DNA from: Actinomycetota bacterium
GTDB lineage: Bacteria > Actinomycetota > Actinomycetes > S36-B12
Direction of reading: 5' to 3'
DNA: 11,441 nucleotides
Assembly: GCA_009700485.1 (NCBI GenBank)
Contig: WLLZ01000049.1
Span: 1 to 11,441 of the forward strand
Part shown: positions 1-5,350 of the stretch, piece by piece
How the letters are laid out: each line of letters starts with the position of its first letter
Position numbering within the stretch: the stretch's first letter is position 1
Notes under the pieces: generated by a model
Seen by the model: only the letters and a program-made list of their open reading frames with translations
Database searches by the model: none
Told to the model about the DNA's origin: nothing
Translations under genes and position numbers: made by a program

Positions 1-466
1 CAGGAATCGTTGGTGATGGTGTAGGCGGAGCTTCCGTTGGCGCGCTGGTTGGCACAGGGGAGGGCACAACAGTTGTGGTGCGATTTGCGCAATAGCCAAA
101 CGAAGTTGGTTCGCCCGCCTTGACCGTGGGATTCCACGAGGCCCCTTGCGCGATGATTGATCCGCTGGCACCAGTTGACTGCTTCGCATTCCAGATACTG
201 CCCATACTGATACCGGAAGGCAGCACGGTGCTCCATGTTTTCGCGAGGCTTGATGTCGTGGAGATTGCTACATCCGCACAATATCCCGAACTCCAGTCCG
301 TAGTAATCGTGGTGGTCGCGCTCACCCCATCAGTTACCAAAGTGCTTGATCCACTGGGTGTTTCAGCGGCTGCCGATACGGCTGGGATAGCAAGTAATGC
401 AGTTAATCCTGACGCAAGAACAACTAAAACCACCGGTTTTGAGGCTCGGCTTTTTTTCGGGGACAT
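1..466 (-). CDS. Secreted protein with N-terminal CBM2 cellulose/chitin-binding module (partial)
   Basis: The gene reads leftward and runs off the window; 155 codons are visible. Residues 1-34 form a Sec signal peptide: basic start (SPKKSRASK), hydrophobic core, likely cleavage after AVSA. Residues about 43-130 match carbohydrate-binding module family 2. The three aromatic platform positions of type-a CBM2 can be seen as W58 (DWSSGY), W92 (IWNA) and W111 (SWNP), followed by the FGY strand. C63 (GYC) and C126 (GYC) could form a disulfide. From residue 133 a Pro/Thr/Ser linker runs to the edge, so a catalytic domain (glycoside hydrolase or lytic monooxygenase) probably lies outside the window; that is inference. 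Start chosen at ATG 466, with AAGGAAG five bases upstream. The protein is presumably exported and binds insoluble cellulose or chitin. Confidence 0.85.
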   Translation of the reverse strand, partial: MSPKKSRASKPVVLVVLASGLTALLAIPAVSAAAETPSGSSTLVTDGVSATTTITTDWSSGYCADVAISTTSSLAKTWSTVLPSGISMGSIWNAKQSTGASGSIIAQGASWNPTVKAGEPTSFGYCANRTTTVVPSPVPTSAPTEAPPTPSPTIP

Positions 467-485
467 CGAAACTTCCTTAAGTTGG

Positions 486-506
486 GTAAACCCATAGAGG
501 GTTTAC
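486..506. promoter_or_regulatory. 8-bp inverted repeat upstream of the CBM2 gene
   Basis: GTAAACCC (486-493) and GGGTTTAC (499-506) are perfect inverted arms around a 5-base spacer, 20-40 bases upstream of the CBM2 start codon. The position suits an operator or a 5'-leader hairpin of that gene. It has no U-tract on the minus strand. The regulator is unknown. Confidence 0.4.
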
Positions 507-604
507 TTGGCTGCTTATCTGAACTCGGTGTTAGGACGGTGACGATTACGTCAGAGTTCCGATTTGCGGTAAGTCGCGATGAAAATCTTTGTTGGAGGTG
601 GCAA

Positions 605-626
605 AAGGTGGGGCCATCCCCACTTT
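605..626. terminator. GTGGGG-CCAT-CCCCAC hairpin, possible weak terminator
   Basis: Arms GTGGGG (608-613) and CCCCAC (618-623) close a CCAT loop; A-T pairs at 605-606/625-626 extend it past a G.T or A.C pair. Read leftward, the stem is followed by CTTTTG, a short T-run. It could end transcription from the possible decayed minus-strand gene ending at 720 and so insulate the CBM2 promoter. The T-tract is short, so the assignment is weak. Confidence 0.35.
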
Positions 627-719
627 CGAAGTACTTCCTGAAAAAAGGTCGTACTTTTGGGTGGATGCTTAACTCGCTGAGCTCTGATTGCCGCGTGAAA
701 TTGAGACAGTAGGCCTGAC

Positions 720-973
720 TTACGAACTTGCGGGTAGCACCGTGAGGCGGAAAGTTAAGCGCACCGGGCTACCGAGCGCCGCTTCACGGGTACCAACCAC
801 GGTGCCGATCCCCGTGTCACGGCAAGGGCTGAGCCTTCGACTCGGAGTGCGAGCTCGGCGCCGTCTGCGCCAGTGACAGTGTTGAGAGTGGTTCCGCTGC
901 TCGTGACAGTGGCTTTAAGGACTATGCGGATTCGGTCGCTAAGTTTGCGTGTCAGGTATCGAGACTCCCACAA
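720..973 (-). pseudogene. Possible frameshifted remnant of an exported/beta-rich protein
   Basis: A minus-strand frame from about 973 reads beta-strand-like sequence rich in T, S, V and A (for example LKATVTSSGTTLNTVTGADG, then LALRVEGSALAV) before running into unlikely Arg/Trp-rich sequence and a stop. Changing frame near 807 gives a natural-looking continuation (DTGIGTVVGTREAALG, then RLTFRLTVLPASS) that ends at a TAA at 720-722. There is no signal peptide, no good start and no ribosome binding site, and a TGA lies a few codons upstream. I recognise no family. It could be the tail of a surface or secreted protein gene broken by deletion plus frameshift, or pure chance. Confidence 0.22.
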
Positions 974-991
974 AAGGTTCGCGGATTTATC

Positions 992-1009
992 CGTTCAATG
1001 CCTTGAACG
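992..1009. repeat. Perfect 7-bp hairpin upstream of the cstR-like promoter
   Basis: CGTTCAA (992-998) and TTGAACG (1003-1009) flank a TGCC loop. An outer GGTT (976-979) can also pair with AACC (1010-1013), leaving a bulge. It sits just upstream of the probable -35 at 1020, so a second regulator site is possible. No function can be assigned. Confidence 0.35.
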
Positions 1010-1019
1010 AACCTCTGAA

Positions 1020-1049
1020 TTGTAATTCGTATACCCCATGGGGTATCCT
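1020..1049 (+). promoter_or_regulatory. Promoter with CsoR/CstR-type operator
   Basis: A perfect 16-bp palindrome, ATACCCCATGGGGTAT, occupies 1031-1046. CsoR/CstR-family operators are known to be AT-flanked inverted repeats with C-run and G-run half sites, so this fits the regulator encoded 41 bp downstream. A plausible sigma-70-type promoter brackets it: TTGTAA (1020-1025) and TATCCT (1044-1049) with an 18-bp spacer. The operator therefore fills most of the spacer and overlaps the -10, a layout expected for repression by steric exclusion. Autoregulation is inferred, and the exact promoter elements are less certain than the palindrome. Confidence 0.75.
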
Positions 1050-1086
1050 TCGAGAGGGAAGCCACCGACTGACTCAGGGAGGTTCA

Positions 1087-1401
1087 ATGCCGACTAAAAC
1101 GGTTGTTGCAAAGAAGGTAACTGCACCCATAGCGCATGTGTTAGCCGACCAAGTTCGGCTCGACGAGATCATTAAGCGGTTAAATCGGGCGCAGGGCCAG
1201 CTCGGCGGAATCGTCAAAATGCTGGAAACCGGGCGTAACTGCGATGAAGTAATTACCCAAATAGCGGCCGTTGGGAAAGCAATAGATACCGCAGCCTTCA
1301 CCTTGATCTCTGCGAGTCTTAAGGAATGTATTCAAGAGGGTGGCTCAGATGCCGAAGCGGTCTCGGCTCAACTTCAACGCCTTTTTCTAATTTTGGCCTA
1401 A
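1087..1401 (+). CDS. cstR: CsoR/CstR-family repressor, probable persulfide sensor
   Basis: 104 residues. The core matches the all-helical DUF156 (CsoR/RcnR/FrmR/CstR) family: RLNRAQGQLGGIVKML at 31-46, then C52 in NCDEVITQIAAV and C81 in SLKEC. C52 and C81 are 29 residues apart, as in CsoR and CstR. In copper-sensing CsoR a His four residues before the second Cys is a ligand; here that position is S77. Two cysteines without the His is the CstR pattern, in which the pair forms di- or polysulfide links and the repressor leaves DNA. The first 20 or so residues are a variable tail. I chose ATG 1087 because AGGGAGG lies just upstream; a longer frame from 949 would read across the operator. The downstream CoADR-rhodanese gene supports reactive sulfur rather than copper as signal. 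The subtype is inferred from residues, not measured. Confidence 0.85.
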   Translation: MPTKTVVAKKVTAPIAHVLADQVRLDEIIKRLNRAQGQLGGIVKMLETGRNCDEVITQIAAVGKAIDTAAFTLISASLKECIQEGGSDAEAVSAQLQRLFLILA

Positions 1402-1411
1402 GGAGCAGTAA

Positions 1412-3097
1412 GTGCGAAAAATTGTGATAGTAGGTGGGGTCGCAGGCGGTATGTCCGCGGCGACTCGGCTGCGCCGTCTAGATGCGACCGCATCAATCGT
1501 GGTGCTTGAGCGCAGCTCATACGTTTCTTATGCTAACTGCGGTCTGCCCTACTTCGTCGGCGGTGTCATTTCCCAGCAAAGCGATTTACTGCTGCAGACT
1601 CCGGCTAGCCTGCACGCCAGATTTGAGTTGGATGTGAGAGTAATGAATGAGGTAATCAGTATTGATCGTGGCGCCAAAAAGGTTTTTGTCCGCGATCTTG
1701 AAGCAGAGCATGACTATGAACTTGAGTACGATGCACTGATTCTGAGCCCGGGGGCGCAACCGGTGGTGCCACCAATACCGGGTATTGAGTGCGCATTGAC
1801 ACTTCGCACCGTTGAAGATGTCGAACGCATAGTCACTGCAGTCAATGCGGCACCAAAGTGTGCGGTGGTGATTGGCGGGGGCTTTATCGGAGTCGAGACC
1901 GCTGAAAATCTTGCGCACCGCGGTATCCCCACCACCATCATCGAAGCAATGGACCAAGTACTTGCTCCACTGGATCCTGAAATGGCGATCCCGGTAGCAA
2001 ATGAGATCCGCCGTAATGGTGTTGATTTGCGCTTAGGGGTTTCAGTAGCAGCAATCCGTGATGGCGGTGTTGAGCTTTCGGATGGCTCCATGGTGGCAGC
2101 TGAAATGGTTATTTTGGCAATCGGGGTTCGACCGGATGTCACCTTGGCTCGCGATGCGGGTCTAGAGATCGGCCCACGCGGCGGTATTCACGTTGATGAG
2201 ATGAACCGAACGAGTGACCCGGCCATCTATGCCGTGGGCGACGCCGCTGAAAAAAGTGATGCGCTCGACGGGGAGTCCGCACTAGTGCCTTTGGCCAATA
2301 TTGCCAATCGCCACGGTCGGGTCGCAGCCGACCACATCATGGGGCGCCCGGTTCGTTCGGTACCGACAATCGGAACCGCCATAGTGAAAGTGTTCGATCT
2401 AGCCATCGCCACGACCGGCTGGAATGAGAAACGGCTTAAAGCTGCCGGGCGTCCGTTTCAAATAATCCATACTCATCCAGGTTCGCACGCCGGTTATTAC
2501 CCCGGGGCTGAAACCATGGCACTTAAATTGATCATGGATCCCACGACCGGTTCGATTCTCGGAGCGCAAGGGGTTGGGCGCGATGGTGTAGATAAACGTA
2601 TTGATGTTATTGCCACGGCGATTCGCGTCGGAGTCACTGCCCCAGAGCTTGCTGATCTCGAGCTGGCCTACGCGCCACCATTTGGATCGGCAAAAGACCC
2701 GGTGAACATGCTCGGGTACATAGCCGAGAACCTTTTGTCAGCGCTGACCGAAAACGCTCAGTGGAGTGACGTAGCGGGGTTATGCGCTAGCGGATACAAG
2801 ATCATCGATGTGCGCTCGGCAGGTGAGTTCGCAGCCGGGGCGATTTTGGGCGCAGTAAATATCCCGGTTGATGAAATTCGAACAAGGTTTACTGAGATCA
2901 GCGCACCGAATGTCTTGGTCACCTGCCAAGTCGGCCAGCGGGGCCATACGGCCACGATGTTCTTGCGGGAGCAAGGGATAAACGCGGTAAATCTTGATGG
3001 CGGTTATCAGACCTGGAGTCATTCACCTGCATATGTGCCAGATGTTAAATTAGACGAAGCCCGCCCAACAACCGAAATGGAGCACGCCGGTGTGTAG
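1412..3097 (+). CDS. CoA-disulfide/CoA-persulfide reductase with C-terminal rhodanese domain
   Basis: 561 residues, GTG start 10 bp after the regulator, with AGGAG at 1401-1405. The N-terminal FAD-binding motif (VGGVAGGMSAATRLRR) is followed by the single active cysteine C43 in YANCGLPYFVGG, the hallmark of the CoADR/NADH polysulfide reductase branch of the disulfide reductase family. An NAD(P)H-binding GGGFIGVE lies near 155-162, a second FAD motif (AIYAVGDAAE) near 270, and the dimerisation domain keeps HAGYYPGAE and AYAPPFGSAKDPVN. From about residue 450 a rhodanese domain carries the persulfide-accepting loop CQVGQRG with C505. Such CoADR-RHD fusions reduce CoA persulfide, CoA disulfide or polysulfide with NAD(P)H in the cytoplasm, with the rhodanese handling the sulfane sulfur. 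Pairing with a CstR-type repressor suggests induction by persulfide stress. The preferred substrate cannot be told from sequence. Confidence 0.93.
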   Translation: MRKIVIVGGVAGGMSAATRLRRLDATASIVVLERSSYVSYANCGLPYFVGGVISQQSDLLLQTPASLHARFELDVRVMNEVISIDRGAKKVFVRDLEAEHDYELEYDALILSPGAQPVVPPIPGIECALTLRTVEDVERIVTAVNAAPKCAVVIGGGFIGVETAENLAHRGIPTTIIEAMDQVLAPLDPEMAIPVANEIRRNGVDLRLGVSVAAIRDGGVELSDGSMVAAEMVILAIGVRPDVTLARDAGLEIGPRGGIHVDEMNRTSDPAIYAVGDAAEKSDALDGESALVPLANIANRHGRVAADHIMGRPVRSVPTIGTAIVKVFDLAIATTGWNEKRLKAAGRPFQIIHTHPGSHAGYYPGAETMALKLIMDPTTGSILGAQGVGRDGVDKRIDVIATAIRVGVTAPELADLELAYAPPFGSAKDPVNMLGYIAENLLSALTENAQWSDVAGLCASGYKIIDVRSAGEFAAGAILGAVNIPVDEIRTRFTEISAPNVLVTCQVGQRGHTATMFLREQGINAVNLDGGYQTWSHSPAYVPDVKLDEARPTTEMEHAGV

Positions 3098-3224
3098 CCC
3101 AGCAACTTGCCCAACCTGCAAGAAGATGACTTACTCGGGCTGTGGTGAACATATAGAGCAGGCGCTCGAGGGCTACCCGGCCAGTGCGCGCTGTGACTGC
3201 CACGTGAGCAGCTCAGCGAGGTAG
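3090..3224 (+). CDS. Small Cys-rich protein (44 aa), probable metal-binding or thiol-active
   Basis: This short frame starts at a GTG that overlaps the end of the reductase gene by 8 bases (GTGTGTAG), with GGAG at 3078-3081 as a likely ribosome binding site, so translation is probably coupled. It encodes 44 residues with six Cys and two His: C2, C7 and C10 (CPTC), C18 (SGCGEH), H21, C35 and C37 (CDC), H38. From memory it resembles a set of short actinobacterial hypothetical proteins with a CxxC-x(6-7)-GCGxH core and a C-terminal Cys group, usually without a name. The spacing could hold one zinc ion; with its operon partners a persulfide-reactive or sulfur-carrying role is also possible. No function is established. 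The coding call rests on the overlap, the ribosome binding site and the family-like Cys pattern. Confidence 0.72.
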   Translation: MCSPATCPTCKKMTYSGCGEHIEQALEGYPASARCDCHVSSSAR

Positions 3225-3261
3225 AGTCACGACTGCTCAAGTACCTATCAGGAGGGGCCGC

Positions 3262-4032
3262 ATGAATTCAACAGCCGGAAGCCTGCGCGATAAGCGCGCC
3301 ATCGTGACGGGTGCCTCCCGTGGTATCGGTCGCGATATTGCCTTGCATTTCGCGAGCGCCGGAGCCGATGTAGCCATTGTGGCTCGCAATACGGAAGCAC
3401 TGTTGGCTCTGCAAGTTGAGATCTTGGCGCTCGGTCGAAAGTGCATTGTCATCACCACCGACGTAACCGCAGAGGGTGCTGCGACAAAGATAATTGAGCA
3501 GGCGGAAAGTAGCCTTGGCGGTCTCGACATCTTGGTTAACAACGCCGGTGGCAATAGTTTTTCAGTCGCCTTGCAGTCGATGAAATTCAGTGGTTGGCAA
3601 AAAACCATGGCGCTAAATCTTGATTCCATTGTGCTTTTGATTCAAGCTGCGCTCCCTGCCTTGCTTCAAAGCGGCAATGCCTCAATCATTAATGTTTCCT
3701 CAATTGCTGGGCTGGGTGGCGCACCTTTGATGTCACACTACGGCGCAGCTAAAGCCGCATTGATCTCACTCACGCAGAGCCTGGCCATTGAAGTCGCGAC
3801 CGAGGGGGTGCGAGTCAACGCGTTGGTACCAGGGTGGATTGAAACTGATCTCACCGATTTTTTGAGAGCAGAAGACACCGTCGAGCAAGGGTTGCTCAGC
3901 CAGGTGCCGATGGGGCGCTGGGGCAGGCCTGATGAGATCGCGCAGGGCGCGCTCTTCTTGGCGAGTGACGCATCCTCATTTATGACCGGGCAGGTACTTG
4001 TACTGGACGGCGGGCAGAGCGCTCGTGCATAG
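3262..4032 (+). CDS. SDR-family oxidoreductase (FabG-like)
   Basis: 256 residues, the usual length of a classical short-chain dehydrogenase. Visible motifs are the cofactor-binding TGASRGIG (16-23), NNAG, and the catalytic set S147, Y160 and K164 (SHYGAAK), with the conserved VPGWIETD loop and C-terminal VLDGG. A cytoplasmic NAD(P)(H)-dependent enzyme is certain; the substrate is not. The FabG-like tail suggests a 3-oxoacyl or related keto/hydroxy substrate, but many such paralogues act elsewhere. ATG 3262 has AGGAGG eight bases upstream. It begins 37 bp after the small Cys-rich gene on the same strand, so it may belong to the sulfur operon, although the good ribosome binding site and gap would also allow its own promoter. 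Confidence 0.9.
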   Translation: MNSTAGSLRDKRAIVTGASRGIGRDIALHFASAGADVAIVARNTEALLALQVEILALGRKCIVITTDVTAEGAATKIIEQAESSLGGLDILVNNAGGNSFSVALQSMKFSGWQKTMALNLDSIVLLIQAALPALLQSGNASIINVSSIAGLGGAPLMSHYGAAKAALISLTQSLAIEVATEGVRVNALVPGWIETDLTDFLRAEDTVEQGLLSQVPMGRWGRPDEIAQGALFLASDASSFMTGQVLVLDGGQSARA

Positions 4033-4039
4033 CCCCGCC

Positions 4040-4060
4040 AGCCGCGGCTCACATGCGGCT
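4040..4060. terminator. Hairpin between convergent genes, possible bidirectional terminator
   Basis: AGCCGC (4040-4045) and GCGGCT (4055-4060) form a 6-bp GC-rich stem with a 9-base loop, straddling the junction where the SDR gene (stop at 4032) meets the end of the opposing PPOX gene (stop at 4049-4051). There is no T-tract on either strand, so intrinsic termination would be weak. Confidence 0.3.
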
Positions 4061-4501
4061 TGAGTAATCCCAGGACGTAATCACTAGGTTGTCAATCCGA
4101 ACCGCAACCTCCTGGTCGACGCGTGCGAGCAGCCAGGTGGCCAACTGAGAATTACGGGCGATTGAATAGCGATCCAGTAACTTCGGGAGCAGCTCACCTG
4201 CAGCGGGCGCGATGAGTTCAGCGCGACCGCTGCCCCGAATACCCCGGTAAGGCGGTTGGTCGGCGGAGATTTCAAATGCGCAATTCGGGTCATTGCGCAG
4301 GCGTTTAGCCACGACCGCATCATCTTGGGTGCAGCACCAAATGGCGTCATCGGCGAATAAGAACCACAGAGATTGAACTAGCGGGTTGGTCTTGCCGTTA
4401 GTCGCCAGCCGAATCGGGATGATGGTAGAACTTATAAATTGCCGGACCGAGTCCTCGTCCCACGGCCCTGAGATCAACTTTAATGCGCGATTGTTCTCCA
4501 T
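4049..4501 (-). CDS. PPOX-fold flavin/F420-dependent family protein
   Basis: 150 residues. The pattern is that of small pyridoxamine 5'-phosphate oxidase-like split-barrel proteins: IPIRLATNGKTNP, then SLWFLFADDAIWCCT, then KRLRNDPNCAFEIS, then PPYRGIRGSGRAEL. In actinobacteria many members bind F420 or FMN and reduce diverse substrates; the substrate here is unknown. I start it at ATG 4501 (MENNRAL). A longer frame to 4615 would overlap the upstream membrane-protein gene and has no family resemblance. The start comes one base after the TAG of that upstream gene and lacks a Shine-Dalgarno sequence, so translation is probably by coupling. It is the last gene of a three-gene minus-strand cluster. 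Confidence 0.85.
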   Translation of the reverse strand: MENNRALKLISGPWDEDSVRQFISSTIIPIRLATNGKTNPLVQSLWFLFADDAIWCCTQDDAVVAKRLRNDPNCAFEISADQPPYRGIRGSGRAELIAPAAGELLPKLLDRYSIARNSQLATWLLARVDQEVAVRIDNLVITSWDYSSRM

Positions 4502-4502
4502 G

Positions 4503-4724
4503 CTATGGGCTTCGTAACTTGCTTTGGGTGAAGAGAAAAGCAGCGACAACCAAGACGAGTACGACGGTGAACACGATGCTCCAAATATCAAACATCTGGT
4601 TCGCAAGTCGCACACCTAGTGCTAAGGCGATCATTATCGCGGCGAAGCCCTGCAGGAATAGCGAGAAGCGCAATTGCCTCCGCATTACCGGATCCATAAG
4701 GAAAGTGTACTTCCATGGCATCAC
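4503..4724 (-). CDS. Small membrane protein, two transmembrane helices
   Basis: Up to 73 residues (GTG 4724); ATG starts at 4721 and 4697 (MDPVMRRQ) are also possible and none has a good ribosome binding site. A basic stretch (MRRQLRF) precedes two hydrophobic segments, about LFLQGFAAIMIALALGV and IWSIVFTVVLVLVVAAFLF, followed by a short basic tail (TQSKLRSP). No family is recognised. The reality of the gene is supported by its tight placement: it begins about 21 bp after the phosphatase stop and ends one base before the PPOX start. The likely topology is both ends in the cytoplasm. Confidence 0.65.
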   Translation of the reverse strand: MMPWKYTFLMDPVMRRQLRFSLFLQGFAAIMIALALGVRLANQMFDIWSIVFTVVLVLVVAAFLFTQSKLRSP

Positions 4725-4745
4725 TTTGCTGAATTTGCCGGTGCG

Positions 4746-5333
4746 TCAGGTGTTCCACTGTTTGATCACCTGTTGCTCATGTTCGAACCCGAGTGCAGAC
4801 AGGCGGGCTGGGTCGAGCGCAAATAGTCTCCCATCGATTGGTGGTAAGCCCAGCCAAGTAGCGGTGAGGATTCTAAGGACGTGGCCATGTGCTACTAGCA
4901 CGCAATCGTGACCCGCCAAAACTTCGGGGAGGCACCTATCGATAACGCGCGTCACCCTGACGGCAACGTCGGTCAGTTTCTCACCAGGGGTAATGCCCGG
5001 TGGTATCAAATGCTGCCAGACCACCCAATTTGGATCACCGAGTTCCGCGCGGATTTCTTTGGTGGTTCGGCCCTCCCACGCACCGTAATCCCATTCCAGA
5101 AGATCGTCGGTAAAGCTGCCTGGCTGCAGGCCGGCGAGTTCAGCGGTACGCCGGCTGCGGCTTAGGGGGCTGCATAGCACCAATTGGGGGGTGATACCGG
5201 CAAATTTTCTGCCGGCTGCTCGAGCTTGATCTTCGCCGAGCTCGGTGAGCGGGATGTCTGTGCGCCCGGTATGTAGCAGGTCGCGACTCCAACTGGTTTC
5301 ACCATGTCGAATCAGCCAAATATTGCCCGCCAT
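4746..5333 (-). CDS. Histidine phosphatase family protein (phosphoglycerate mutase-like)
   Basis: 195 residues. The RHG signature LIRHGE places the phospho-accepting H10 near the N-terminus; R59-R62 lie in CSPLSRSRRT, E80 in LLEWDYGAWEG is the probable acid, and H149 in VAHGHVLR is the second catalytic histidine. This is the broad-specificity phosphatase branch rather than a glycolytic mutase, which is longer; the substrate is unknown. I chose ATG 5333 (MAGNIWLIRHGE) because the family begins right before the RHG strand; a longer frame from 5387 would overlap the divergent permease gene. No Shine-Dalgarno sequence is visible, so the mRNA may be leaderless or nearly so. It is the first gene of the minus-strand cluster. 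Confidence 0.9.
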   Translation of the reverse strand: MAGNIWLIRHGETSWSRDLLHTGRTDIPLTELGEDQARAAGRKFAGITPQLVLCSPLSRSRRTAELAGLQPGSFTDDLLEWDYGAWEGRTTKEIRAELGDPNWVVWQHLIPPGITPGEKLTDVAVRVTRVIDRCLPEVLAGHDCVLVAHGHVLRILTATWLGLPPIDGRLFALDPARLSALGFEHEQQVIKQWNT

Positions 5334-5350
5334 AGGGATAGCGTTCCATC

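Larger units (their letters stand above)
467..719. other. Non-coding stretch, no convincing gene
   Basis: This is the upstream region of the CBM2 gene. A 76-codon plus-strand reading frame at 482-712 starts with TTG, has no ribosome binding site and resembles nothing I know, so I treat it as chance. The stretch contains the inverted repeat at 486-506 and the hairpin at 605-626. I could not identify a convincing -35/-10 pair for the CBM2 gene. Confidence 0.5.

Noticed and set aside
120..497. 125-codon plus-strand frame
   Set aside because: Antisense shadow of the CBM2 gene, which has a signal peptide, ribosome binding site and recognisable domain.
482..712. 76-codon plus-strand frame
   Set aside because: Starts with TTG, no ribosome binding site, crosses the inverted repeat and hairpin, and no family resemblance.
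1031..1046. Copper-responsive operator and copper-sensing CsoR
   Set aside because: No copper ATPase or copper chaperone nearby, and the His ligand position is serine; the persulfide reading fits better, though it is not proven.
949..1086. N-terminal extension of the CsoR-family gene from 949
   Set aside because: It would translate through the operator and promoter, has no family similarity, and ATG 1087 has a good AGGGAGG.
1586..2142. Long minus-strand frames within the reductase gene
   Set aside because: Low-complexity translations typical of antisense to a GC-rich coding region; the plus-strand protein is complete and conserved.
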